Part shown: positions 1 to 6,621 of the stretch, piece after piece
Position numbering within the stretch: position 1 is the first letter of the stretch
Layout: each line of letters opens with the position of its first letter
Origin: Desulfarculaceae bacterium
Lineage (GTDB): Bacteria; Desulfobacterota; Desulfobacteria; Desulfobacterales; Desulfobacteraceae
NCBI GenBank assembly: GCA_021737205.1
Contig: JAIPEK010000034.1
Span: 1-13,102 of the forward strand
Length of the DNA: 13,102 bases
Direction: 5' to 3'
Translations under genes and position numbers: made by a program
The notes under the pieces: generated by a model
Databases searched by the model: none
What the model was told of the DNA's origin: nothing
The model's input: the letters and a program-made list of their open reading frames with translations, nothing else

Positions 1-458
1 GGCTGTCCATTACCACCCCGGTGGTGAACTATTATGAACATGCCACCTATCTGACCGTGAATCATGGCCACACAGCACTTTTCGGAACATACGGCATTCT
101 GGCAATGGGGCTTTTGCTGTTTTCCATGCGAACCATCGTCAAACCGAGCGGATGGGATGAACGGTTTCTGAAGGTGAGTTTCTGGGGCGTGAATATCGGC
201 CTTTTTATCATGTTTGCCGGAACACTTCTGCCGGTGGGCATTCTCCAGGTCCTGGACAATATCAAGTATGGATTCTGGCACGCCAGATCGGATGCATTCT
301 GGTCAAAGGATGTGATCCAGATTATCGGCCAGACCCGGATGATACCGGACCTGTTCATCATCATCGGTGCTGCGTCCCTCCTGCTGTTCATGGTGAAAGC
401 GATGCGGCATCTCAAACCGGTTACCATGCAGCCGAATCAGCAGTTTCCAACTGACTGA
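1..458 (+). CDS. norB: Nitric oxide reductase large subunit (qNOR-like), C-terminal fragment
   Basis: This is the C-terminal part of a nitric oxide reductase, the membrane haem/non-haem-iron enzyme that reduces 2 NO to N2O. The frame is already open at base 3 and stops with TGA at 456-458, so the gene begins left of the window. It reads NYYEHATYLTVNHGHTALFG: the His-Gly-His pair (codons 63-65 and 69-71) matches the last histidine pair of NorB, which ligates haem b3 and haem b, and the Asn-Tyr-Tyr-Glu-His segment is typical of quinol-type NORs. Three hydrophobic segments follow, as expected for the last helices of the family. Catalytic FeB ligands and any fused N-terminal domain lie outside the window, so qNOR rather than cNOR is judged only from the tail. 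The next gene starts 43 bases on, on the same strand. A role in NO detoxification rather than denitrification is likely but inferred. Confidence 0.9.
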   Translation, partial: LSITTPVVNYYEHATYLTVNHGHTALFGTYGILAMGLLLFSMRTIVKPSGWDERFLKVSFWGVNIGLFIMFAGTLLPVGILQVLDNIKYGFWHARSDAFWSKDVIQIIGQTRMIPDLFIIIGAASLLLFMVKAMRHLKPVTMQPNQQFPTD

Positions 459-501
459 ACCGGCCGTGCAAGCAATATAACTTTAAACAGGAGGAATGTT
501 T

Positions 502-1527
502 ATGCCGATCCCGGGAGGACTGCTGACCACCGCCATGGCGGTGATGCCCCACACGGACGTGGACAGGGCGCTGGAATACGCCCTGTCCCTGGATATTCCT
601 TTCTGGCCTCAGTTGCCGCTGCTCAATTATTACGAGGACATGTACGTCCAGGCGGCCGAGCATTTCCCGGGCATTGTGCCGGATGCGGAGAACCGGACGC
701 TCTCGTTTTCCACGGAGAGATTCATGGCGGAACTGGACAACTACATGGCCGCCATGGACTCCCCGGAAACCTTTGATGTGAGCCGGGACTATTCTGCTGT
801 CTATCACCGGTTTCTCGAGTTGGATTTGAGTGATCGGCCCGCCATTCGGGGCCAGCTGGAGGGGCCGGTGAGTTTCGGGTTCAATGTGTGCAACGAGAAC
901 GACAGGCCCATTCTTTTTGACGATACAGTCCGGCCCGTGATGTTCGAATTCATGGCCCGCAGGATCAATATCCAGCTTCAGCGGCTTTTAAAGAAAAATC
1001 CCAACGCTTTCATGTTCGTGGACGAGCCCGGGTTGCAGTTCCTGTTTTCCGCCATGTCGGGGTACGGGGATATCCAGGCCAAAACAGACCTGGATGAATT
1101 TTTCGCCATGATCGACCGGCCCAGGGGAATTCATCTGTGCGGCAATCCGGACTGGGACTTTCTCCTCGGACTGGATATCGATATCCTGTCCATGGATGTC
1201 TATACCAACGGGGACATCCTTGCCGCATCTGCCTCGAGTATAAAACGGTTTCTGGATCGCGGCGGTATTCTCTGTTGGGGGATCGTACCCACCAATATGG
1301 AACCCTTTTCCGCGGAAACCATGGACACCCTCTCCAACAACCTGGAAAACGTCTGGCAGCGGCTTGTTACAAAAGGCGTGGACCGGGATCGAATGCTGTC
1401 CCAGAGCTTGCTTTCGCCCGCTACCTGCTGTCTGGTCAACCCGGATATCGGCATTACCGTGGAAAAAGGGTTCCGGACGGTCCGCAATCTTTCCGCCCGT
1501 TTGCGGGAGAAATATCGTCTCGGATAA
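502..1527 (+). CDS. MetE/UROD-like TIM-barrel protein, putative zinc-dependent methyltransferase-type
   Basis: A 341-residue protein of the uroporphyrinogen decarboxylase / cobalamin-independent methionine synthase superfamily. Seen: a DEP motif at 174-176 as in MetE, then His-Leu-Cys at 211-213, an Asp at 232 where MetE has its zinc-binding Glu, and a Cys-Cys pair at 309-310. The His-x-Cys...Cys pattern is the zinc site of MetE and of the corrinoid methyltransferases MtaA/MtbA, in which zinc activates a thiol methyl acceptor. The MetE NPDCGLKTR cysteine is Ile here (NPDIGI), so the third ligand would be one of the pair just upstream. Substrate unknown. Start: AGGAGG at 489-494 lies 7 bases from ATG 502 but only 1 base from the in-frame ATG 496, so 502 is preferred. 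It lies 43 bases after norB and may share its transcript. True haem-pathway UROD (hemE) is unlikely. Confidence 0.75.
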   Translation: MPIPGGLLTTAMAVMPHTDVDRALEYALSLDIPFWPQLPLLNYYEDMYVQAAEHFPGIVPDAENRTLSFSTERFMAELDNYMAAMDSPETFDVSRDYSAVYHRFLELDLSDRPAIRGQLEGPVSFGFNVCNENDRPILFDDTVRPVMFEFMARRINIQLQRLLKKNPNAFMFVDEPGLQFLFSAMSGYGDIQAKTDLDEFFAMIDRPRGIHLCGNPDWDFLLGLDIDILSMDVYTNGDILAASASSIKRFLDRGGILCWGIVPTNMEPFSAETMDTLSNNLENVWQRLVTKGVDRDRMLSQSLLSPATCCLVNPDIGITVEKGFRTVRNLSARLREKYRLG

Positions 1528-1530
1528 ACG

Positions 1531-1568
1531 GCATATGCGTCCCCCGCTCCTGCCGGGAACGCATATGC
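1531..1568. terminator. Hairpin between convergent genes, possible bidirectional terminator
   Basis: A perfect 10-base inverted repeat (GCATATGCGT at 1531-1540, its complement at 1559-1568) starts 4 bases after the stop at 1527. Inside it CCCG (1543-1546) can pair with CGGG (1554-1557), extending the stem. It lies between two convergent genes, where a bidirectional terminator is expected. No T-run follows on either strand, so intrinsic termination is uncertain. Confidence 0.45.
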
Positions 1569-1622
1569 TCGGTTGCCTTCCATCATGGGGCTTGCTGTGG
1601 AACTTATCCGCATCCTTTGGTT

Positions 1623-2741
1623 TTACGGCAATTGTGAATTGCTGTTTTTGCTCTTTTGCCGTTGCATCCTTCTGATCATCTCTTTCATTTTTTCAAGCTT
1701 TTCAGGATCGATCCTGCGTGTTTTCCTAAGCTGTACATGATTTTGTTGTTGTACATAGCCCAGATACGCCTTTTTGGGGATATCGTTCTGCCAGACGCCG
1801 TACAACCGGGCCGTGGATATCCCGGTCATGAAAAGCACAAGAAACACGATTGCAAGCACGGCCGGTGATGCTGATTTTTCTAAAAACGGAAAGGAAAATC
1901 CGAGCACATCGTTTTCAGGGCAATTGTTTACACACGAAAGGCAGGCAGAGCATTCCGGGGAGTGTATTTTCCTTTTCCGTCTTATCTTGATTAATCCCGG
2001 GCATTGCTTTTCACATTTGCCGCAGTCCAGGCAGCGGGCGGGATTACGTTTGATTCTGCCGGCGCTTGCAAAGCTGATAACGCCGAGCAGGGCTCCGTAG
2101 GGACAGAGATATCTGCACCAGAAGTTGTGGATGAGAATTGAAAGAACAGCCAGGAACAACAAAACCATGAAGGCTGTAGAAGACATATCCGTAAAAAAGG
2201 AAAACATTTTGATATCGGCGAACCTGTTGTAAGGGCTTTGAATGAAGCGTTCGATACTTTGGACGGGCATTCGGAAAACAATCTGATAAATGAAAAATCC
2301 TGCCAGGAGATATTTTACGCTCCGCATCGGATAATCAATCCATGAAGGAGGTGAAAGGCGCCTGTTAAAAATTTTGCAGTGCAGTTTGTTTACATGTTCG
2401 GTCAAAAGACCGATCGGACAGACCCAGCTGCAGAATCCTCTTTTGGCGATCAGAGCAGTAAAACATATAATGAAAAAAAGAACCAGCCCGGCGGGATGGA
2501 CGTTGTTGATGGTACCGGTATACAAAAAATGCTTTGCACTTACCAGCGCACTGATAGGAAGAAAAGCCTCCACTCCCGGAGGCCTTTTGACTTCCGGCAG
2601 GGCTCCTGATTCAATAGAGGAAACAAACAGGTAAAATTGAATTCCAATACAAATCACGAGCAGCAAAAATGTGATTTGTATTCCGACTCTTATCCCGGAC
2701 TGATCCTTCAGCCGTTTATGTCTTGCTTGTTTTTTGTTCAT
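1623..2741 (-). CDS. Membrane 4Fe-4S protein of the CcoG/NapH/NosR type
   Basis: A 372-residue membrane iron-sulfur protein. Seen: about five hydrophobic segments (roughly 20-41, 83-99, 142-160, 188-206, 292-311); two membrane CxxxCP motifs, CSWVCP (Cys104, Cys108) and CRYLCP (Cys209, Cys213), typical of the NapH/NosR/CcoG family; and two ferredoxin motifs, CxxCxxCxxxCP at 237-247 and 264-274, for two [4Fe-4S] clusters. The C-terminus after 340 is charged and probably cytoplasmic. The family moves electrons between the quinone pool and periplasmic or cytoplasmic partners; its partner here is unknown, but an Fnr/Dnr-type box just upstream and norB nearby suggest a link to NO or respiratory stress. 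Start: no earlier in-frame ATG was found and the Shine-Dalgarno is poor (GAG one base before ATG). The predicted transcript may be nearly leaderless. Exact subfamily is not resolved. Confidence 0.85.
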   Translation of the reverse strand: MNKKQARHKRLKDQSGIRVGIQITFLLLVICIGIQFYLFVSSIESGALPEVKRPPGVEAFLPISALVSAKHFLYTGTINNVHPAGLVLFFIICFTALIAKRGFCSWVCPIGLLTEHVNKLHCKIFNRRLSPPSWIDYPMRSVKYLLAGFFIYQIVFRMPVQSIERFIQSPYNRFADIKMFSFFTDMSSTAFMVLLFLAVLSILIHNFWCRYLCPYGALLGVISFASAGRIKRNPARCLDCGKCEKQCPGLIKIRRKRKIHSPECSACLSCVNNCPENDVLGFSFPFLEKSASPAVLAIVFLVLFMTGISTARLYGVWQNDIPKKAYLGYVQQQNHVQLRKTRRIDPEKLEKMKEMIRRMQRQKSKNSNSQLP

Positions 2742-2964
2742 GCTCTTTTTTATACATGAGTCGAACTGAACTGAAATTGATCTGTATCAATTTCTTGTGT
2801 TTCAAATCCCTCATTTGTCCTTCCAACACCTGGATTTGATCTTTCAACGATTGTTCACGTTCAACCGCTTTGGCTTGCATGGGGAACAGGCCAATCTCGC
2901 TATGGTGTGCGAGGAGACCGTTTCTCTGTCGTCCCTGGTCACGGAGCCGGTGTTCATATGATCT
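2716..2964 (-). pseudogene. Probable remnant of an IS66-like transposase N-terminal region
   Basis: A minus-strand frame is open from just after a TGA (2967-2965) to TAA at 2718-2716. Its middle part, from an ATG at 2880, reads MQAKAVEREQSLKDQIQVLE and continues GQMRDLKHK: a charged coiled-coil segment that resembles, from memory, the region before the LFGKKSE motif of IS66-type transposases. The LFG motif and all catalytic parts are absent; after the HK the sequence runs into the promoter and first codons of the 4Fe-4S gene, overlapping it by 26 bases. It could instead be a real 54-residue protein (2716-2880), but I see no Shine-Dalgarno for that ATG. The family assignment is tentative. Confidence 0.35.
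2749..2790 (-). promoter_or_regulatory. Fnr/Dnr-type box and -10 for the 4Fe-4S membrane protein
   Basis: TTGATCTGTATCAA at 2777-2790 is a perfect TTGAT-N4-ATCAA palindrome, the consensus of Fnr/Dnr-type Crp-family regulators. On the minus strand a TATAAA lies at 2754-2749, where a -10 should fall if the box is centred at -41.5 (class II activation). The start site would then be close to 2742, next to the ATG at 2741. The regulator (Fnr, Dnr, HcpR or other) is not in the window. Confidence 0.7.
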
Positions 2965-2976
2965 TCAGAATTCCCC

Positions 2977-3041
2977 TTGCTTTTTCGGCGGGAATCAGAC
3001 ATACTGTTACCACTTAAAAACAAGTGGTAACAGTATGTCTG
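2977..3041 (+). promoter_or_regulatory. Promoter and palindromic operator of the abiE pair
   Basis: Perfect 20-base inverted repeat arms at 2996-3015 and 3022-3041 are separated by a 6-base AAAAAC loop. A plausible promoter, TTGCTT (2977-2982), 17-base spacer, CATACT (3000-3005), puts the -10 inside the left arm and the start near 3012. Most of the left arm would then not be transcribed, so the repeat probably acts as a DNA operator rather than an RNA hairpin. AbiEi antitoxins of known systems repress their own operon by binding inverted repeats. The right arm ends at 3041, at the first base of the GGAG Shine-Dalgarno. Confidence 0.65.
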
Positions 3042-3050
3042 GAGCTCGAA

Positions 3051-3644
3051 ATGAAAGAACGACCTGAAGAAATCTTCCGAAAGCATGGCGGCCAGCTTCG
3101 AATGAGTGAGGCTATTGAGCAGGGCATCACCCGCTACATGCTCTACTCGCTCAGAGATAAGGGCGTCATCGAACAGGTGAGCAGAGGTATTTATCGACTG
3201 GTGGACCTGCCTCCGATCAGCAATCCCGATCTGGTGACGGTCAGCCTTCGCTTCCCAAACGCCGTCATCTGTCTTGTATCCGCACTGGCCTACCATAATA
3301 TCACGACCCAGATTCCGCATGTTGTTTTTGCGGCGGTGTCAAGAGGCTCACGAATACCTTCGCTCGATCATCCCCCCATACAGGCCCACAGATTCTCGAT
3401 TGAAGCATACAAATATGGCATTGAAGAGCATCCGATTGATGGGGTGCCCGTCAAGGTCTACAGCCCCGAGAAAACCCTGGCCGACTGCTTCAAATTCCGC
3501 AACAAAATCGGAATGGACGTGGTCCTGGAAGCACTGAAACTCTATAAGACACGAAAGAAGTTCAACCTCGGCGAACTGCTCGGATACGCCAGGATCTGTC
3601 GGGTCGAAAAGGTGATGCGACCGTATCTGGAGGCGACGGTATGA
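3051..3644 (+). CDS. abiEi: AbiEi-type antitoxin and autorepressor (type IV toxin-antitoxin)
   Basis: A 197-residue protein with the layout of AbiEi antitoxins: an N-terminal winged helix-turn-helix (about 5-50; GGQLRMSEAIEQGITRYMLY followed by a wing ending in SRGIYRL) and a C-terminal domain with the conserved VYSPEKTLADCFKFRNKIG stretch at 136-154. In characterised systems the N-terminal domain represses the operon and the C-terminal domain is needed to neutralise the toxin, without stable binding to it (type IV). Start: ATG 3051 has GGAG at 3041-3044, six bases upstream; an in-frame GTG at 3024 lies inside the operator arm and is less likely. The stop overlaps the toxin start as ATGA (3641-3644), so the two are translationally coupled. 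Length is normal and the gene looks intact. Probable roles are phage defence or stabilisation of an acquired segment. Confidence 0.9.
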   Translation: MKERPEEIFRKHGGQLRMSEAIEQGITRYMLYSLRDKGVIEQVSRGIYRLVDLPPISNPDLVTVSLRFPNAVICLVSALAYHNITTQIPHVVFAAVSRGSRIPSLDHPPIQAHRFSIEAYKYGIEEHPIDGVPVKVYSPEKTLADCFKFRNKIGMDVVLEALKLYKTRKKFNLGELLGYARICRVEKVMRPYLEATV

Positions 3645-4543
3645 CGACTCCCAAGAACATACCCGCCTCTGTCCGGCAACGCCTTCTCAATCGTGCCAAA
3701 AGTGACCGACGTCCATTCAACGAGTTGCTTCAATACTATGCCATGGAGCGATTCCTATACCGGCTGTCGCAATCTGTGCACGTCGACCGATTCATTCTCA
3801 AAGGAGCTCTGATGCTGAGAGTTTGGCGCTCTCCGGAACTCCGTCCGACCATGGACATTGATATGATGGGAATAACGAGCAATCAGGAGGTTGATATAGT
3901 CGCACAAGTCCAAGACATATTGACTGTGGATGTGGAAACGGACGGTCTCGCCTTCGATCCTGCTTTAATTCAGGCCGAACGGATCACCGAAGACGCGGAT
4001 TACGAAGGGATCAGGATTCGATTCCCGGGCGCATTAGGCTCAGCGAAAATCAATATGCAGATTGACATCGGCTTTGGTGACATCGTTTATCCGAAGCCGG
4101 AAAAATCGGACCTTCCGACCATGCTGAATTACCCGGCACCAAGGTTGCTTTGCTACAGCCGCGAAAGCTCTATAGCCGAAAAGTTCGAAGCGATGGTTAA
4201 GTTGGGCATGCTGAACAGCCGGATGAAGGATTTCTATGACATTTGGTTGTTGTCCCGACAGTTCGATTTTGACGGTCCAAGACTGACCGATGCCATTCGC
4301 CTGACTTTTGAACGTCGCAGCACGGAGCTGCCCGCTGAAATAGATGCATTCACCGAGCCTTTCATCAAGGCCAAACAAACCCAATGGGCGGCGTTCAGGA
4401 AAAGGCTTGGGCAGGAACACGTTCCGATTGCATTCGAAGAAATCGCGGCTTCGGTGGACAGCTTTATATCACCCATTGTCGCAGCCTTTTCTTCCGGCAG
4501 ACAAAGTCCCACAAACTGGACGGCACCCGGCCCATGGGCCTGA
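3641..4543 (+). CDS. abiEii: AbiEii-type nucleotidyltransferase toxin
   Basis: A 300-residue protein of the AbiEii/DUF1814 nucleotidyltransferase family, the toxin partner of AbiEi. Seen: motif I, FILKGALMLRVW (51-62); the metal-binding Asp-Ile-Asp at 72-74; Lys136 and Asp142 in KINMQIDIGFGD; Glu180-Lys181 in SSIAEKFEAM; and MKDFYDIW (195-202), which carries the last conserved Lys and Asp. All core residues are present, so an active enzyme is expected. It also ends in the usual Trp/Gly/Pro-rich tail (APGPWA). Relatives (AbiEii, MenT) use NTPs, and MenT3 adds pyrimidines to tRNA acceptor ends; the target here is not known. The ATG at 3641 overlaps the antitoxin stop. With the remnant upstream and non-coding DNA downstream, the pair looks like an accessory insert. 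Confidence 0.92.
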   Translation: MTTPKNIPASVRQRLLNRAKSDRRPFNELLQYYAMERFLYRLSQSVHVDRFILKGALMLRVWRSPELRPTMDIDMMGITSNQEVDIVAQVQDILTVDVETDGLAFDPALIQAERITEDADYEGIRIRFPGALGSAKINMQIDIGFGDIVYPKPEKSDLPTMLNYPAPRLLCYSRESSIAEKFEAMVKLGMLNSRMKDFYDIWLLSRQFDFDGPRLTDAIRLTFERRSTELPAEIDAFTEPFIKAKQTQWAAFRKRLGQEHVPIAFEEIAASVDSFISPIVAAFSSGRQSPTNWTAPGPWA

Positions 4544-4775
4544 ACCAGCGGACTTCCATCAAAAAACACATCCCAACCGGTAATCCTCCAACAGGCAGTC
4601 ACACAGGTTTAACAGGCATTGTGACGATCAGGGCAACCGCATAAAATTTTATGAGTCCGTGCCATCTTCCCGGCATCAGCAGTGCCATACCGACGCCGCG
4701 CTTGACCCGGACTTCGAGTCGCTCGAAGTCCGGGGGCGTGATGTCTCGGAGAAACTGCCTCCTTTTACGTAAAAG
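4544..4775. other. Non-coding stretch after abiEii, with palindromes
   Basis: I see no credible gene between the abiEii stop and the next promoter. It holds a repeated ACAGGCA (4591-4597, 4612-4618), a GTCACA/TGTGAC inverted pair (4598-4603, 4620-4625), a perfect 14-base palindrome CATAAAATTTTATG (4640-4653) and the hairpin at 4706-4734. It may be the right-hand scar of the AbiE insert; I did not find matching end repeats. Confidence 0.4.
4706..4734. terminator. Strong GC hairpin downstream of abiEii
   Basis: CCCGGACTTCGAG (4706-4718) and its exact complement (4722-4734) form a 13-base-pair stem with a 3-base loop. It lies between abiEii and the next promoter, so a terminator role fits, but no T-run follows on either strand. 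A dispersed palindromic repeat is an alternative. Confidence 0.45.
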
Positions 4776-4817
4776 TTGATCTATGTCAAGGATTTGTGTG
4801 GCATCATTAACTACACT
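4776..4817 (+). promoter_or_regulatory. Fnr/Dnr-like box and -10 for the CBS-HPP-hemerythrin-kinase operon
   Basis: TTGATCTATGTCAA at 4776-4789 matches the Fnr/Dnr palindrome with one half-site as TTGAC. Class II spacing predicts a -10 at 4812-4817, where TACACT is found (4 of 6 to TATAAT); the start would be near 4824, giving a leader of about 40 bases. TATATA-like bases just downstream are an alternative -10. I see no other promoter before 9022. Confidence 0.62.
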
Positions 4818-4863
4818 TTATATAACAAGGAGATCTCCAAGGTTATCAAAAACAGGAGGGCAA

Positions 4864-5457
4864 ATGAATTTCAGTCAACTGGATGAATACATTCATTCAT
4901 TAACAAATGACGATATTATCCATGCCATGAAGGAAATTCCCGGCTACCTGGATATTACACCTTCGGACTTTATGCTGGTTTACCGGGCAGCGTTCGAGCA
5001 TGCGTTAAATCGCTTGAAAACCGCCATTCGAGCGGAACATGTCATGACCGGTAAGGTGGTGTCCGTGTTCAAAAATGCAAAGCTTTCAGAGATTGCAGAG
5101 AAACTTGCAGATCACGACATTTCAGGCCTGCCTGTTGTTGAGGAGGACTTCACCGTTGTCGGCGTAATCTCGGAAAAGGATTTTTTAAAGCGGATGAACA
5201 AGGACAACGAGGTATCGTTTATGCGGGTGATCCTTCAGTGCATGGAGAGCAGAGGATGTGCCGCCTCGGATCTAAAAACAAAGAATGCCTCTGATATGAT
5301 GTCGTTCCCGCCTGTGACGGTGTTGAAGGAAACCCCGGTTCTTGAAGTGGCCAACACCATGGATCAATACAACATCAACCGGGTGCCGGTGGTGGACGAG
5401 CAGAACATATTGATCGGAATCATTGCAAGGTCGGACCTGGTTCAGGCGATGTGCTGA
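4864..5457 (+). CDS. CBS-domain pair protein
   Basis: A 197-residue soluble protein with a helical N-terminus (1-55) and two CBS domains, about 57-113 (VMTGKVVSVFKNAKLSEIAE ... GLPVVEEDFTVVGVISEKDF) and 141-196 (ASDMMSFPPVTVL ... INRVPVVDEQNILIGIIARS). CBS pairs (Bateman modules) usually bind adenosine nucleotides and regulate a partner, often a transporter. Here the next gene is a membrane HPP protein; HPP and CBS domains also occur fused in one chain in other bacteria, so this is probably its regulatory subunit (inference). Start: ATG 4864 is preceded by AGGAGG (4854-4859). The frame is open upstream to an ATG at 4783, but that codon lies within the Fnr-like box and upstream of the predicted transcript start. 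First gene of the operon; 28 bases separate it from the proposed HPP start. Confidence 0.85.
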   Translation: MNFSQLDEYIHSLTNDDIIHAMKEIPGYLDITPSDFMLVYRAAFEHALNRLKTAIRAEHVMTGKVVSVFKNAKLSEIAEKLADHDISGLPVVEEDFTVVGVISEKDFLKRMNKDNEVSFMRVILQCMESRGCAASDLKTKNASDMMSFPPVTVLKETPVLEVANTMDQYNINRVPVVDEQNILIGIIARSDLVQAMC

Positions 5458-5485
5458 TTTCGGAGAGAAAAAAAGGAGGCGGATA

Positions 5486-6025
5486 TTGCGGGAATATGTA
5501 AAAAAAATGAGCGGCGGAGGCCAGGGGCCTCCGAGAGTGAAATTTTCTGAAATTCTCTGGTCATGGCTCGGTGCGTTTCTGGGAATCGCCCCAGTGGCTT
5601 TGATGAATTACACGTTGTTTCCGGACCAAGATTTTGTGTATATCATCGGCTCTTTCGGGGCTTCCGCGGTTCTGATCTACGGGGCTGTCAGAAGCCCACT
5701 GGCCCAGCCGAGAAATCTTCTGGGCGGTCATATACTCTCTGCAGTCGTTGGTGTGCTCTCTTTCAAGCTGTTCTTGTTTTCTCCCTGGTTCGCTTCCGCT
5801 TTCGCAGTTGCCACTGCCATCGGTGTCATGCATGCCACCCGGACCCTTCATCCTCCCGGAGGAGCCACAGCACTTATCGCGGTGATCGGGAGTGAAAAAA
5901 TTCATAACCTCGGGTTTTTGTATGCAGTTATCCCGGTCGGGGCAGGGGCGTTGATCATGCTTGTGGTCGCCCTGGCCGTGAACAATCTGGCGGAATCCAG
6001 GCGATATCCAGAATTCTGGATGTAA
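5486..6025 (+). CDS. HPP-family membrane protein, putative nitrite-type transporter
   Basis: A 179-residue HPP-family integral membrane protein. The signature His-Pro-Pro stands at 122-124 in TLHPPGGATALIAVIG, and about five to six hydrophobic segments are visible (roughly 22-42, 50-68, 79-98, 103-118, 124-136, 144-166). HPP proteins of cyanobacteria and chloroplasts have been shown to carry nitrite; whether this one does is inference, though it suits a nitrogen-oxide-stress context. Start: the best Shine-Dalgarno, AGGAGG at 5474-5479, is six bases from an in-frame TTG at 5486; the first ATG (5507) is seven codons later with a much weaker GGGA about 13 bases off. I therefore choose TTG; a rare start may lower expression relative to the CBS protein. 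Next gene starts 23 bases after the stop. Confidence 0.82.
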   Translation: MREYVKKMSGGGQGPPRVKFSEILWSWLGAFLGIAPVALMNYTLFPDQDFVYIIGSFGASAVLIYGAVRSPLAQPRNLLGGHILSAVVGVLSFKLFLFSPWFASAFAVATAIGVMHATRTLHPPGGATALIAVIGSEKIHNLGFLYAVIPVGAGALIMLVVALAVNNLAESRRYPEFWM

Positions 6026-6048
6026 ATTCAAACCGGAAGGAGGTCACA

Positions 6049-6621
6049 ATGACGGTGATACAGATTTTAAAAAAAGAGCATTATCTGATTCTTCAGACTG
6101 TTGATCTGCTGGCCCGGTCCAGGGATTATCTTGAAAAAGGCGTGATCGTCTCATCCGAATTTTATGAAAAAGCCATGCGGTTCTGTCATGATTTTGCGGA
6201 CCGGTTCCATCATTATAAAGAAGAATTCCTGCTGTTCGGACTTCTGGCTCATAAAAAAGAGGGAAGGCTGGATGCGGTCATGGGTACGTTGAGGTACCAG
6301 CATGAACGCTGCAGCCAGTGTGTGACAGAAATCGAAAATGTTCTCAAAACGGACCGGAAATACGATGAGATGACCGTAACCTTTCTTCTGGAAAATCTTT
6401 CCGTTTATGTTTCCCTGCTGCGCCGCCATATTTATCTGGAAAATACGGTTTTCTTTCCCATGGCGGACCGTTCGCTCACGGATGAAGAGAAAGACTCGCT
6501 TTCAGACCAGTTTGCCGCTGAAGAGGCCCGGCTCGATTTACAAGGGTCAGTGTCGGAGGAGAACCGGAAAATCATAATCGAGCTTGAAGATATACTCACA
6601 AAAGGTAAATCGGATGACTGA
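6049..6621 (+). CDS. Hemerythrin HHE-domain protein
   Basis: A 190-residue four-helix hemerythrin-type protein, expected to bind a diiron centre that handles O2, NO or iron. All ligands of the HHE pattern are present: His11 (KKEHYLI), His55 and Glu59 (HHYKEE), His85 (RYQHERC), His127 and Glu131 (RRHIYLEN). The core ends near residue 140; the tail to 190 is charged and helical, likely coiled-coil. Start ATG 6049 has a strong AAGGAGGT at 6037-6044. It lies 23 bases after the HPP gene and overlaps the kinase gene by 8 bases, so it should be made together with the kinase. Homologues in the Ric/YtfE and DcrH-like groups act in NO-damaged Fe-S repair or O2 sensing; which applies here cannot be read from sequence alone. 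The ligand spacing is identical to that of the second hemerythrin at 9472-10026. Confidence 0.9.
   Translation: MTVIQILKKEHYLILQTVDLLARSRDYLEKGVIVSSEFYEKAMRFCHDFADRFHHYKEEFLLFGLLAHKKEGRLDAVMGTLRYQHERCSQCVTEIENVLKTDRKYDEMTVTFLLENLSVYVSLLRRHIYLENTVFFPMADRSLTDEEKDSLSDQFAAEEARLDLQGSVSEENRKIIIELEDILTKGKSDD

Noticed and set aside
421..807. Minus-strand frame opposite the MetE/UROD-like gene, and similar long antisense frames elsewhere (1200-1613, 7622-8221, 8635-9378, 10593-11267).
   Set aside because: They mirror well-supported genes in GC-biased codons, lack ribosome sites and show no motifs.
2826..2840. TTGATCTTTCAACG, a possible further Fnr-like site.
   Set aside because: The second half-site is at the wrong spacing and not ATCAA; it also lies inside the transposase-like remnant.
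2870..2900. GG...GC spacing on the minus strand resembling a sigma-54 promoter.
   Set aside because: The spacing between the GG and GC elements is 12 bases rather than 10, and no enhancer-type context is seen.
2844..3320. Minus-strand 158-codon frame opposite the start of abiEi.
   Set aside because: It runs antisense through abiEi and its operator, has no ribosome site, and its composition does not look like a protein family I recognise.
4598..4625. GTCACA...TGTGAC inverted pair as a Crp site.
   Set aside because: The half-sites are in the wrong order for TGTGA-N6-TCACA and 16 bases apart.
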